Below, one piece after another: positions 1 to 21,110 of a stretch of 64,000 nucleotides of DNA. The notes below the pieces were generated by a model. It did no database searches. It was given only the letters and a program-made list of their open reading frames with translations, and was not told the DNA's origin. The position numbers were made by a program, and so were the translations under genes. Every line of letters starts with the position of its first letter. Position 1 is the stretch's first letter. The DNA is taken from contig JAQFVV010007207.1 in assembly GCA_028023455.1 (NCBI GenBank), positions 20,001 to 84,000 on the forward strand. The letters are read 5' to 3'. The stretch is from Epiperipatus broadwayi. Its lineage: Eukaryota > Onychophora > Udeonychophora > Euonychophora > Peripatidae.

Positions 1-1783
1 CAATTGGGGCCAATAAGAAGTCTCTGTCCTTTATTTTCTTTATTTTGTTTATATACAATGATCTCAGTTTACGCGATGTGGGGTTGAATACGAAATGACA
101 TCGTATAAACCAGAGAGTAAAAAGTAAGTATATTGATAATCTAATTGTGGGAAAGTAACCAATATTAATACCATCTATTAAGGCAGGTAAAATATAATTT
201 TTATGCTGAGTCAGGCTGGAGATTAACTCTCTATAAGTTTGAAGTGCTGTACAATTTAATATAAAGTGTTGGGTAGTCTCCTCATCTCTATGACATAAGG
301 AGCAAAAAGCATCCAGGTTGGCATTCTTCATTCTATTCGCAAGAAAAGCATTGGTAGGTAAGGCATCAAGATTAATCTTTATTATAAAGTCGAGATACTT
401 GGGCTCCAACCACCAATGTCTGAATTTTTGAATCAATGATTTATTAGTGAAAGATAGTGCAGCAGCATGGCTGCTTAGGGATGTGGAGGCTGCAATTATA
501 TGATGAGCATCCCAATATTTTAACTTTGTATGAAAAATGTCATCTAATATTTGATTTTTGACTAATAGGTTGATTAGGTTACTTGTAAATTTATTTGTGT
601 TAGGTGGTGGAGTGTCAGTTGGAGGTATGGGAATAAATGCGCAAAAAGCCTGAAAATTAGTGGAGATTTTTTGAATGGTATTGTAGGTTTTTTGAAAATA
701 GAATGTGCTGATGCTGTGTAAAGACAAACCATTGTTTTTGGTATGTTTCTGTAGATTCCTGATACTGATGGAAACCGCTTTTTTGTTCCAAATGAGCAGA
801 GTGCAGAGAGAGTAAACTCTGCGCGTAAATGCATTGGTGAATTTGATGACTGGGGCATAGTAGTTAAGTTTGGGGAAAATAAGCATATTAATCAGTGTTA
901 TTTTACTGTGTAGTGATAAATAGGCCTTAGTTAGGGAATTTATCGTTTTAGATATTGAATTCATCAATTGATTCTGTATTTTTAGTCTGGCTTGATTTGC
1001 TGAAAGATGAAATGGAATACCAAGAAAATTTTGAGGAGGATGTGTGTCTATTGGATTGACAGAAGAACCTGTGAGAAGAGACCAAACTGCCATTTTTTGT
1101 TTGCTGAATTTTAAAGAAAAATGTGATGTGTATTTTTCCAAAATAGTGTATAATTTTGGTAGAAGTTTTTTTGATGGAAGAAATAAAATTATGTCATCCA
1201 TGTAGGTAATGTGATTAATTGTATGATTTATGCTACTTAAATGAATTCCCGGGAGTGTTTTTTCTATTTCAGTTAAGAGAGGATTAATGTATGTGATAAA
1301 TAAGAGTGAGCTGAGAGGGGATCGTTGTGGTATGGAGTTGTATGGAGTGAATTCTGGTGAGATCTTTCCATTGAGTGTAATCTGTATGTTTCTATTTACT
1401 AGCAGATTGGCCAAGATGTACATTATAGGCGTGGGGATATTAAATTGTTCAAGCATTCTTAAGAGGTTGTCAATAGGCACAGAGTCAAAAGCTGATTCTA
1501 TATCAAGCTGAACCGCAATGGGGACAGCCCTTCTCTGAGTTCTGATGTCTTCAATTAGCATTCTAAACATGGTTAGTGCTTCAGGTATAGAGCTGCCTTT
1601 TTTGGCAAATTGAAACTTGGAGATATGCGGTAGTATTATAGGCTGGATCTTGTCTTTTAACAGGGATTCCATGATTTTAATTACGAGAGGTGACATGGAG
1701 ATCGGCCTAAGATTGTGAAGAGGGGAGGGCAGGATTGGTTTTTTAGGAAAGGGACCAGTGAAACTGGATAGAGTGAATAGATA
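1..1783 (-). CDS. LINE reverse transcriptase, long open frame running off the window
   Basis: From the TAA at 1784-1786 the frame is open for about 594 codons to base 1. Landmarks in order are NLRPISM (about 1694-1714), motif A QLDIESAFDS (about 1475-1515), motif B SIPQRSPLSS (about 1307-1338), motif C YMDD (1193-1204), a thumb/post-RT region with YLSLHSKITLIN, and a Cx2Cx8Hx4C motif near 290-340. In motif B the usual PQG glycine is arginine; the related copy at 41.9 kb keeps PQGSP, so this copy probably makes an impaired polymerase. The open frame implies fairly recent insertion. Its stop codon is outside the window. Confidence 0.85.
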
Positions 1784-2156
1784 TTATGGATTTGTTTTGA
1801 TAAAAAGATAAGCATGTTACGGATTATGGGGACTGTGAAGTGGCTGAGATGAGCTAGTAGAAATTTTGGGATCGCATGCAAACCGGGATGTGAGCTATTT
1901 GGCATATTATTAATTTTTGCAATTATGTCTTGGTCTGTGATGTTAAGCAATGTTGAAGAAAAACCAAAGCAAAAGGGTTTAAGAATTAGTTTGGGTTGCT
2001 GCTGAAATCTGGCCATAAAATGCTTAAGTATGCATGGGATCATGTTTTCACCTGCTAGTATATCATTATCCAGAAGAATAGAGGAAGGAGTGGGATTAAT
2101 AGGGTTATAACCCAAAGCCCATCGTATATAACCTGTAGTCCAATTGTGTGTGTTTT

Positions 2157-2160
<4 letters not shown>
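1681..2160 (-). pseudogene. LINE linker and RT N-terminal segment (frameshifted)
   Basis: This middle frame carries the segment between endonuclease and reverse transcriptase, including the NMPNSSHPGL block that corresponds to the SPG region before RT motif 1 in LINE polymerases. It is in a different frame from both neighbours. It overlaps the main RT frame between about 1681 and 1783, so the true protein would switch frame near 1755. That is a sign of decay, not of programmed frameshifting. Confidence 0.7.
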
Positions 2161-7919
<5,759 letters not shown>

Positions 7920-8377
7920 AACGATATATAAATATGTTGTTACATTAATTTAAAATAAAAACTTAAAAGTTCGCAAATAAATGCAAAAAACTAAACGCTA
8001 AAATTAAAATGTTTGTTAAACATATATATATATTCGCACAGATGCTAAACTTTAAAAATATTTTTTTCATAAACAAAAAAAAGTATGTGAACGTATTTTT
8101 TTTAATAAAAAAAAATACAAGATTGAAATATAAAAATATTTTAATAAAAAAAATAACGTAAGTTAAAATAAAAACAGGTATTAATTAATTCCTGTAATCT
8201 GTAAATGGAAATGATTGTTTATTAATTATCTAAAAGCTGTTTAATTAAAAAGTCAGATGAAAAGTTAGATAAGAGAAGAAAGAGATTTTAGCTTGACCAA
8301 TGGAAGCAAATAAAGGCCCGGACCATAACGAACAAACAGAACAGTGACGTTTTTGTTCATGGAATCCATAGGAGGAC

Positions 8378-8385
8378 TATAAAAA
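8378..8385 (+). promoter_or_regulatory. TATA box of the LTR promoter
   Basis: TATAAAAA sits about 25 bases upstream of TCCAGTCAGT, a plausible initiator near 8404. The same box is conserved in the 3' LTR at 11151-11158. Confidence 0.55.
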
Positions 8386-8429
8386 GAAAAAATATTGAGT
8401 TCCAGTCAGTTTTTTCCAACTTGATTTTG

Positions 8430-8469
8430 GTGAGTCTGGCGACAAGACGCCCTTGTCGTCCTCACTCAC
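8430..8469 (+). other. Hairpin just downstream of the inferred LTR start site
   Basis: GTGAGT pairs with ACTCAC, and inside that GGCGACAAG pairs with CTTGTCGTC (9 bp, one G-T) around a 5-base loop. It is identical in the second LTR at 11203-11242. Its place shortly after the inferred start recalls the structured R regions of retroviruses; a role in packaging or polyadenylation is only inference. Confidence 0.6.
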
Positions 8470-9995
8470 TTATTTTAAAAATGCAAAGACTGTGATACCA
8501 GAACAGAACCAGCTAATGCTACCTACAAAATATCAGACCGGTCTTCCAGGAAAGTCTCCGTGGGAATTGCCAACGGGAACAGGGACTCTTCTACCGTAAG
8601 CAATAGAACTGAACAATTGTTAAAATCATAATATTAATTAAGAACTTTAAAGATTGATAAGTTAATTTAAATTTTATAAAAAGAACTTTTCTCTGATTTA
8701 TGTGTCAACTCAATTGATAATGTGTAATTTTATATATGTTTGCGTTTGATAAAAAAATCATTTCCATTTATTATTTATTTGTACTAATATTTATTGTTTA
8801 AATTTTAAATGAGGAAATTTAAGGTTGGGTATAGACGTTGCATAGATTCGTTAGCGGTTGATAATGTTGTGGTTTTCACATTCGATTAGAATATATGTCA
8901 ACGATATCACTGCAAGCATCTTACGATGAATGCTAATGGGATTTGTATATTCCCTATGCGAGTGACGTTTATCGATGACTTTGTATTTTGATCAGTTGTG
9001 TTTAATTTGGAATGTTTTTGACCGTGGAATCTGTGCATCTGATCTGTACTCAACATTTTAAAACAAATTTTATAAAATTCATTTGTGCGAACGTATTTAA
9101 ATGTTAAATTTAAGTCGGGCGTGAATGGCTATATGGTTTTGTAAAGTTATATTAAGGGAGGGTAATCTTAGGTTATTCATTTCGTAGTTGAATTGGTTCA
9201 ATGGATTGGATATATTTGTGTAATTAGTAGATGTAGTATGAGGTCCGCTAAGAGCAGGATTATAGATATACACCACACACCCTCTGTTTGCCTATGGATG
9301 GGTTTGTAAGTCGGCAGAAGACCGCAGTCCATTCCTATGGAGTTTTTTGTTTATTGTTCTACTTGCCAACAGAGGTCACATTCCTGTTGGTGGAGAGTCA
9401 ATGTCTTCTCTATTTCTACTTATTGTTCAGATGTACGTTTCCTGACAGTATAGTATTTTGTGTTGTCGTATCATGCTACATTGAATACATGAATGTATCA
9501 GATGGATTGGCGCCAGTTTGGTTGCGAAATTTGTTGCCTAAGGTTAAATCAGGGAAGAATATTTTCTTTTCAAATGCAGATCTATGTAGTCTATTCATAC
9601 TTGACTATCTAAATAAAATATTAAACCCATTGAAATTTATATAAATGTACAATTAAAGAGTAATCTAAAAATCTAAAAAATGTTAAACCTATTCCTCGAA
9701 TTTAGAATGATTTTATATGTGCATAAATAAATATTTTTATGTGTTAATTTCTGGCAGTGGCTTTTATTCTTTTATATTTAAGATATAAAATTTATAGATT
9801 TTTATCTCTGCGTCTCCGCTGAGCTAGTGACTTGGGCTAACGATCGGAATATTTAAATAAAGTGGAATCTTAACAGCACGTATCTGCCTACTCTATAAAT
9901 TTTTCTAGGCTCAAATGCCTAGATGGTGCCCTGGTAGTTGCAGATATGGTTTTTGCGGTATAGATTCGATCTTCACTTTCATTTTGATCGTTATA

Positions 9996-10689
9996 ATTGG
10001 CGTCCCAAGTGTAGCCTTACCTCAGAGATTGACCCTGAGAAGGGGAATTGATGATGGAATTTTCTATCTTTAATAAATCATGAGTGCCCTGAGAATTTTA
10101 AAAGTGAATCATGCAAATAACATTTGTTGTTTTTTTCTGAAATAAGTACATTTTTGTACTAACGTAAAGTTATAGCCAGATGTTTAATAAACCATTAGTA
10201 CTTTTGAAAATAAATCATGCCCGTAATATTTTTTCTGAAATTAGTATAAATATATTTGTTGTATTTACGTGGAGTTGCAGTTTGAAGTTTTGTTTAAAAA
10301 GTGCTGTCAGTAAGAAAAATTGCGCATATGTAGAGATAAATTCGAGGAATAAAAACTAATAAATAAAACATAATAATAAATATAAATCATAATTTTTTTT
10401 AAAAAAAAAGTCTTGTTTAAAATTTAATCATTCAACTTGCCTAAGTAATAGTTTAAGGTAGGAGAAATGAAACTTGGAAGGGAGGGGGCAGAAATTTAGC
10501 TGGTAATAGGGAATCAACAGTCAACATTTTTTTTAATCATTATATTTGTGTGTAATTACTGTTTTGTCTTGTAAAAAAAAAAGTTTTGTCTTTGTGATCA
10601 TATATAATCAATTTGTGTAACGTAATTACTAACACTAAGTAAATTCTTTTTTTTTTAATGTTTTTGTTTTTTGAGGAAGTTTACTGATA
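9996..10689 (+). other. Non-coding interior of the LTR element
   Basis: About 694 bases with no gag, protease, RT or integrase motif in any frame. A purine-rich G-run block at about 10457-10490 lies some 200 bases before the 3' LTR, too far for a standard polypurine tract. Confidence 0.7.
9998..10015 (+). other. Primer-binding site candidate
   Basis: TGGCGTCCCAAGTGTAGC starts three bases after the LTR end. It matches about 13 of 18 bases of the lysine-tRNA type PBS common in Gypsy elements and retroviruses (TGGCGCCCAACGTGGGGC). The tRNA actually used is uncertain. Confidence 0.6.
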
Positions 10690-12770
10690 TGTAACGATAT
10701 ATAAATATGTCGTTACATTAATTTAAAATAAAAACTTAAAAGTTCGCAAATAAAAGCAAAAAAACTAAACGCTAAAATTAAAATGTTTGTTAAACATATA
10801 TATATTCGCACAGATGCTAAACCTTAAAAATATTTTTTTCATAAACAAAAAAAAAGTATGTGAACGTATTTTTTTTTAATAAAAAAAATACAAGATTGAA
10901 ATATAAAAATATTTTAATAAAAAAAATAACGTAAGTTAAAATAAAAACAGGTATTAATTAATTCCTGTAATCTGTAAATGGAAATGATTGTTTATTAATT
11001 ATCTAAAAGCTGTTTAATTAAAAAGTCAGATGAAAAGTTAGATAAGAGAAGAAAGAGATTTTAGCTTGACCAATGGAAGCAAATAAAGGCCCGGACCATA
11101 ACGAAAAAACAGAACAGTGACGTTTTTGTTCATGGAATCCATAGGAGGACTATAAAAAGAAAAAATATTGAGTTCCAGTCAGTTTTTTCCAACTTGATTT
11201 TGGTGAGTCTGGCGACAAGACGCCCTTGTCGTCCTCACTCACTTATTTTAAAAATGCAAAGACTGTGATACCAGAACAGAACCAGCTAATGCTACCTCCA
11301 AAATATCAGACCGGTCTTCCAGGAAAGTCTCCGTGGGAATTGCCAACGGGAACAGGGACTCTTCTACCGTAAGCAATAGAACTGAACAATTGTTAAAATC
11401 ATAATATTAATTAAGAACTTTAAAGATTGATAAGTTAATTTAAATTTTATAAAAAGAACTTTTCTCTGACTTATGTGTCAACTCAATTGATAATGTGTAA
11501 TTTTATATATGTTTGCGTTTGATAAAAAAAATCATTTCCATTTATTATTTATTTGTACTAATATTTATTGTTTAAATTTTAAATGAGGAAATTTAAGGTT
11601 GGGTATAGACGTTGCATAGATTCATTAGCGGTTGATAATGTTGTGGTTTTCACATTCGATTAGAATATATGTCAACGATATCACTGCAAGCATCTTACGA
11701 TGAATGCTAATGGGATTTGTATATTCCCTATGCAAGTGACGTTTATCGATGACTTTGTATTTTGATCGGTTGTGTTTAATTTGGAATGTTTTTGACCGTG
11801 GAATCTGTGCATCTGATCTGTACTCAACATTTTAAAACAAATTTTATAAAATTCATTTGTGCGAACGTATTTAAATGTTAAATTTAAGTCGGGCGTGAAT
11901 GGCTATATAGTTTTGTAAAGTTATATTAAGGGAGGGTAATCTTAGGTTATTCATTTCGTAGTTGAATTGGTTCAATGGATTGGATATATTTGTGTAATTA
12001 GTAGATGTAGTATGAGGTCCGCTACAGGCAGGATTATAGATATACGCCACACACCCTCTGTTTGCCTATGGATGGGTTTGTAAGTCGGCAGAAGACCACA
12101 GTCCATTCCTATGGAGTTTTTTGTTTATTGTTCTACTTGCCAACAGATGTCACATTCCTGTTGGTGGAGAGTCAATGTCTTCTCTATTTCTACTTATTGT
12201 TCAGATGTACGTTTCCTGACAGTATAGTATTTTGTGTTGTCGTATCATGCTACATTGAATACATGAATGTATCAGATGGATTGGCTGCCAGTTTGTTTGC
12301 GAAATTTGTTGCCTAAGGTTAAATCAGGGAAGAATATTTTCTTTTCAAATGCAGATCTATGTAGTCTATTCATACTTGACTATCTAAATAAAATATTAAA
12401 CCCATTGAAATTTATGTAAATGTACAATTAAAGAGTAATCTAAAAATCTAAAAAATGTTAAACCTATTCCTCGAATTTAGAATGATTTTATATGTGCGTA
12501 AATAAATATTTTTATGTGTTAATTTCTGGCAGTGGCTTTTATTCTTTTATATTTAAGATATAAAATTTATAGATTTTTATCTCTGCGTCTCCGCTGAGCT
12601 AGTGACTTGGGCTAACGATCGGAATATTTAAATAAAGTGGAATCTTAACAGCGCGTATCTGCCTACTCTATAAATTTTTCTAGGCTCAAATGCCTAGATG
12701 GTGCCCTGGTAGTTGCAGATATGGTTTTTGCGGTATAGATTCGATCTTCACTTTCATTTCGATCATTATA
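10690..12770 (+). repeat. 3' LTR
   Basis: Near-identical copy of 7917-9995, including TATA box, hairpin and polyadenylation signals. It ends ATCATTATA and continues directly into an AT dinucleotide tract. Confidence 0.8.
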
Positions 12771-12889
12771 ATATATATATATATATAGTCAAAAGTGCTT
12801 ATAAAATGAGTGCAAGATACTTTGTCCATCAACAACATCCAATATAAGTTATTTGTTTTGTTTTTTTTAAATTTACAAAAGACATTTAC

Positions 12890-14065
<1,176 letters not shown>

Positions 14066-14214
14066 ATAAAATAAACATTTTTATCAACCAATAAAAAATA
14101 AAAACAATTTTATACATTTCATAGCATAGTGTTTTAGATATTATGTAAAGTTAAAAAAATATTCAAATTCCATTCCCAGAAATATTTAAGGGTAATCTGA
14201 ATATTTTGTCCAAC

Positions 14215-17260
<3,046 letters not shown>

Positions 17261-17266
17261 ATAGAT

Positions 17267-17267
<1 letters not shown>

Positions 17268-17316
<49 letters not shown>

Positions 17317-17340
17317 GAGCATATATATATATAGAGCTAT

Positions 17341-17372
<32 letters not shown>
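17268..17372. repeat. (TC)n and (AT)n microsatellites
   Basis: A TC run (about 17268-17307) followed by interrupted AT runs to about 17372. Confidence 0.9.
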
Positions 17373-17376
<4 letters not shown>

Positions 17377-17380
17377 AGAG

Positions 17381-17535
17381 CATTCCAATAGCTCTAAACA
17401 AGTAAGCTTATTTTTTATGATAAATGCTATAAGGGAAAACAATCAAATCACACTTATCTAGGATTAAGATTATTTGAATGTTTTCTCTTGTAGTATTTAT
17501 CACAAAAAATAAACTTGCTTAGAGCTATTGGAATG
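17381..17535. repeat. Palindrome made from part of the ~415-bp repeat
   Basis: CATTCCAATAGCTCTAA at the left end is matched by the reverse complement TTAGAGCTATTGGAATG at the right end. The pairing continues inward about 60 bases on each side with scattered mismatches. The right arm is the end of a repeat monomer also seen near 17890-17970 and 28510-28590, so the left arm looks like an inverted copy of the same segment. Confidence 0.7.
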
Positions 17536-17993
17536 TTGTTTATATTACATATTAGTAAATGCAAGCTATATAGGTCATGTGACTTATAACATCATTTTAT
17601 TACTATTATTATTTTACTGTTTGGGGCTTTGGCTAAATTAAATTACAAATCACAATAATATATCGGATTTCAGAATCAACTTCAGAACCATAAGATTATT
17701 TCAGTTGGAGAGATAAATTTAAAGACTTTTAGAGGTAGAAATAGTTCAGATCTTCTTAAGAGTTAACCTTTAGATAAATGCATTTCTTGAGTTAGTTTGA
17801 TTTTTAAATCTGGTGTCCTAGTTTTTCACTGAAGGGAGTCATAGCTTGAAACTAGTCTGGGGATGAAGACAATCCTAGATAACGATGATTTGAATGATTT
17901 CTCTTTTAAAATTTATCATAAAAAAGCTGGTTTAGAACTATTAGCTATTGGAATGATTTTTATATTACATATTAAGCTACAGGTACATGGATA
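17461..17993 (+). repeat. ~415-bp dispersed/satellite repeat carrying a hammerhead motif, copy 1
   Basis: The segment around 17481-17600 recurs about 413 bases further on (from about 17894), which makes this just over one monomer. The hammerhead-like motif lies at 17823-17863. The same sequence order, motif then TTTGAATG...CTCTT then AGAGCTATTGGAATG, recurs at 28.4 kb and more distantly at 40.7-41.7 kb and 60.7 kb. The second unit is interrupted at 17994 by a TA-flanked MITE and resumes at 18939. Confidence 0.65.
17823..17863 (+). ncRNA. Degenerate type I hammerhead ribozyme motif
   Basis: Read 5' to 3': a U-rich stem I strand, CTGAAGG (consensus CUGANGA, last A changed to G), a weakened stem II GAGTC-ATA-GCTT, an intact GAAAC, then AGTC and the other stem I strand TGGGGA. 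The A9-to-G change and shortened stem II make activity doubtful. Placement in the repeat is identical to the better copies. Confidence 0.5.
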
Positions 17994-18518
17994 CTAAACC
18001 TGCAACATAGGGGGATAGGGGAGATAAGCTTATTCACACCACCAACAAATTTATCATGTCACTATGATGTCACATTAAACAAAATAGTCCCACAATGATT
18101 CCACATGATGATGTCATAGTTCATGTCATATTCTGGTCATCTTTGATATTATAACCAGCACCTTTCCAGTTATTGTATCGAATTTTTCCTGATAACAGCT
18201 ACTTTTTCACTGTGATTTTTTCTATTGTGCTTTTTTATCCATTGCACTTTTTTCTGCTATTCATCAATTGTGTTTTTCACCATGATTTCTTTTTTATAAA
18301 TTGTGCTTTTCACTGCTATTCAAAATTTTCAATATTTGAAAATTGCCAGCTACTGAAATGGATGCATTTCTACTTTTCAATGAGCAAAGTATCCTGACTT
18401 CTACAAAAGTATGTCCAAATGGCCATGATATGAGCTTATATATGTACAGCTCGGACAAACAATGGTGTTACATATATTTTGATCAATGTAGAGATTTGTT
18501 TTTGTTCTGTAGTTTGTA

Positions 18519-18522
<4 letters not shown>

Positions 18523-18601
<79 letters not shown>
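18523..18601. repeat. (AT)n microsatellite
   Basis: About 39 AT units inside the MITE. Confidence 0.95.
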
Positions 18602-18606
<5 letters not shown>

Positions 18607-18698
18607 TGTTGCTTTGATTGAGCAAGATCTGTGTACACAATTGATTTGTGTGCAGTAGATTGTAGTATCTATATACATATATTTTGTTGCTTTGATCA

Positions 18699-18700
<2 letters not shown>

Positions 18701-18772
<72 letters not shown>
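18701..18772. repeat. (AT)n microsatellite
   Basis: About 36 AT units inside the MITE. Confidence 0.95.
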
Positions 18773-18779
<7 letters not shown>

Positions 18780-18995
18780 TTGTTCTGTGTACATGTTTGG
18801 TGTGGGGCTGTATATATATTGTTATTTTGATCAAGAAAGGTACGTGTGCATGTTATTTTGGCCATATCAGAAATGGTGGCTTGATACAAATGTGAATAAG
18901 CTGTATTTCCCCTATCCCCCTATGTTGCAGGTTTAGTACACAAGTACGATGCAAGCTATATAGGTCATGTGACAAAAATGATTTTATTACTATAT

Positions 18996-19016
18996 AGATA
19001 GATAGATAGATAGATA
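18996..19016. repeat. (TAGA)n microsatellite
   Basis: About five TAGA units directly after the repeat copy. Confidence 0.85.
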
Positions 19017-20920
19017 ATAAGTAATAAAAAGGCAATAACTTACATAATGTATATTTTAAAGACAATTTATATTATAATCTCATTCTCTGTGGTGTTTCTT
19101 TTTCTCATTAATTTTTGAACATTTTTACTAGAGGCTCTCATTGACTATTCTTTTCTTTTTTTTTTTTACTTTTTACCTCTAATTACTTTGTTAAACAAAT
19201 TTTCTTTCATATCATATATTACATATATTGTTTTTTTTAGGGGAGGGGTTATATAAAATATTATGTTTTAATGTGACTGCAGTTCTGTAGTTGTTAAATA
19301 TTTTAAAAGTAATTTTTCATTAGTAGTTTTTTTTTTTATTTAATTACACAACAAAATTTTAAAATCATTAAACTATTATATCAAATTTGAAAATCTTGCA
19401 AATTGCATTGTAATTTATTTCTAGATGATATAATAATTGGTTGCATAAAGTTACATATTTAAAAAAAGTGCATATTATATATTAAAGTAACATATTTGAG
19501 GGGAAATGTGTATCTAATAATCAGACAATCCCACTATAAAATCAGAGACAAAATAAAGACATTTCTCATTACATTTGATGATTGTGCATAAAAAGCATTT
19601 CTGCTTTTTAAATCTAACTTTTTCTCTGAATAAATAAGGTTTCAATGGTTTGATGAAATCTCATTCCTACCTGCTATAAAGTGTTATCTTAAATAATAAT
19701 ATAAAAAGACTGTATCCAAATTAAAGTATATGTATATTTTTTTATTCCAAAGTATTGTATAATCATAATTAGAGAAAGGATAATAAAAAAAATTGCATTT
19801 TCTTTTTTATTTTGCTTTGTTTTAAATTATTATTATCATAATATAGATAAACAGTTAAATTGAGTCACTGTCATAATTAGAACATGCTGAGTTTCCTCAT
19901 AATTATTAAAATTGTGTGTTTTTTTTTCAGAGTTGCAAAGACTCTATCAAAGTTTAGTATATATTTTATTTTTTTTAATCTTAGATAAAATTTTAATGAG
20001 CGCATAACCAGGAGTATGTCAGTATGTAAAAATGCAGTATATTCGCTAAAATAATTGACTTTCAAAGAATGTAGTTGTACTCTCTCTAACTCTTAAACTC
20101 GTACATATATGTGTGTGGGCCACATAACTTCAAGACATTGAAAGCGCTAAACTTCATAGACACATTATTAATTTGTTGTCTTAGGTTTGAGGAAATGTAG
20201 GATCAATTATTTTTCCAGTAAGAAAATGCATTGGTGTATATATAAATGTATTATCTGAAAATCTATTCAATAATCATGAAAGTGTAATTAAAAATATAAT
20301 AATTTACATTCAGATAAAAGTTTTTCAAGTCGGCAATATTCTATAAAGTGTTTTTTTTTTTTTTTTAAAAAAAAAAAATGTTTATCGCAATAATAAAAGG
20401 GCAATATATATATTTTTTATTTCAGACATTTGATGAACAATATTTTTATTAAACAATCAATAGTCGAGATGGTAGATTATCTGAAACATATTGTTATAGT
20501 GTGCATTCAGGTTTTCTAGTAATTAAAAGATTCAGAAAATATATATTTTTATTAGTTTGTATTGCTTAGCTAAATTGTATGCATGGATCCTTATATTATA
20601 TGTTTAAATTTTATATCAGAACCAAATAGAAGATTTATTTTTAATTATGCCAACTAATATTTTATTTTAAAATGAATACAAAATAATAAAAAAATTGCCA
20701 TATAAAATAATAAAGACCATATAAACATACATTTTACTTATTTAAAGTTTTAGTAACCACAATGCAATATATTAATTTGTCCTGAATTTTGGGCTATACA
20801 AATGAATTTCTCCAAAGACAATGCGATTATATGAAGACAGGAGTAAGTATTATATAAAATGATATTAGTCAATAACGTTTAACCTTTTGTCACTATCATG
20901 TGTGAGATTTTGTAGTTTCA

Positions 20921-20971
20921 ATAATATTAAATTTGCATCTGTCAAATAATATTAAATTTGCATCTGTCAAA
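20921..20971. repeat. 26-bp tandem duplication
   Basis: The unit AATATTAAATTTGCATCTGT plus a few bases occurs twice in tandem. Confidence 0.85.
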
Positions 20972-21034
20972 TAAACTTAGTTTTACATCTTCATCCGAAA
21001 AGGAATGTTTTAGAAAAAAAATTGTCTAATCAAG

Positions 21035-21110
21035 CGTTGGTTGCCTAGCAACTAGCATAGCTTGCTTCTAAGCAGCCGGCCCGGTTTCGCGTCCCAGTCA
21101 ATGTTTTGAC
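21035..21110 (+). other. G+C-richer patch, possible tRNA-derived SINE remnant
   Basis: TAGCATAGCTTGC is followed about 30 bases later by GGTTTCGCGTCCC. These loosely resemble Pol III A and B boxes at tRNA-like spacing. The B box departs from GGTTCGANTCC and I could not fold a cloverleaf. It stands out from AT-rich surroundings; identity is uncertain. Confidence 0.25.

Larger units (their letters stand above)
7917..9995 (+). repeat. 5' LTR
   Basis: It contains a TATA box near 8378, a strong hairpin at 8430-8469 and AATAAA signals near 9612 and 9727, the layout expected for U3-R-U5. A 118-codon frame at 9288-9644 differs from its 84-codon counterpart in the other LTR by substitutions and an indel, so it is unlikely to be a conserved protein. 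Confidence 0.8.
7917..12770 (+). mobile_element. Non-autonomous LTR retrotransposon, long LTRs and short interior
   Basis: Two direct repeats of about 2.08 kb (7917-9995 and 10690-12770) bracket only about 694 bases. Both begin TGTAACGAT and end ATCGTTATA/ATCATTATA, so the ends form the inverted TG...CA-like termini typical of LTRs (ancestral end probably CGTTACA). A primer-binding-site-like sequence begins three bases after the left repeat. Both sides are AT dinucleotides, consistent with a target duplication inside an (AT)n tract. The repeats differ at roughly 1-2 % of sites by eye, so insertion was fairly recent. No gag or pol is present and I see no convincing polypurine tract directly before 10690. 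It must depend on proteins from another element (LARD/TRIM-like). Confidence 0.8.
17994..18936. mobile_element. TA-flanked inverted-repeat element (Tc1/mariner-like MITE)
   Basis: The left end CTAAACCTGCAACATAGGGG is mirrored at the right end, with about 44 bases of terminal inverted repeat and few mismatches. TA stands on both sides (17992-17993 and 18937-18938), the duplication made by Tc1/mariner-type transposases. The interior has no transposase and holds two long (AT)n tracts. It sits inside a ~415-bp repeat unit, whose sequence resumes on the right with GCAAGCTATATAGGTCATGT, also present in the neighbouring unit near 17562. Confidence 0.75.

Noticed and set aside
574-858. 94-codon minus-strand frame
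   Set aside because: Shadow in another frame of the LINE RT, whose true frame is open across it.
9288-9644. 118-codon frame inside the LTR, partly repeated at 12062-12316
   Set aside because: The counterpart is truncated by an indel, the protein has no recognisable motif and the frame lies in the LTR; likely chance.
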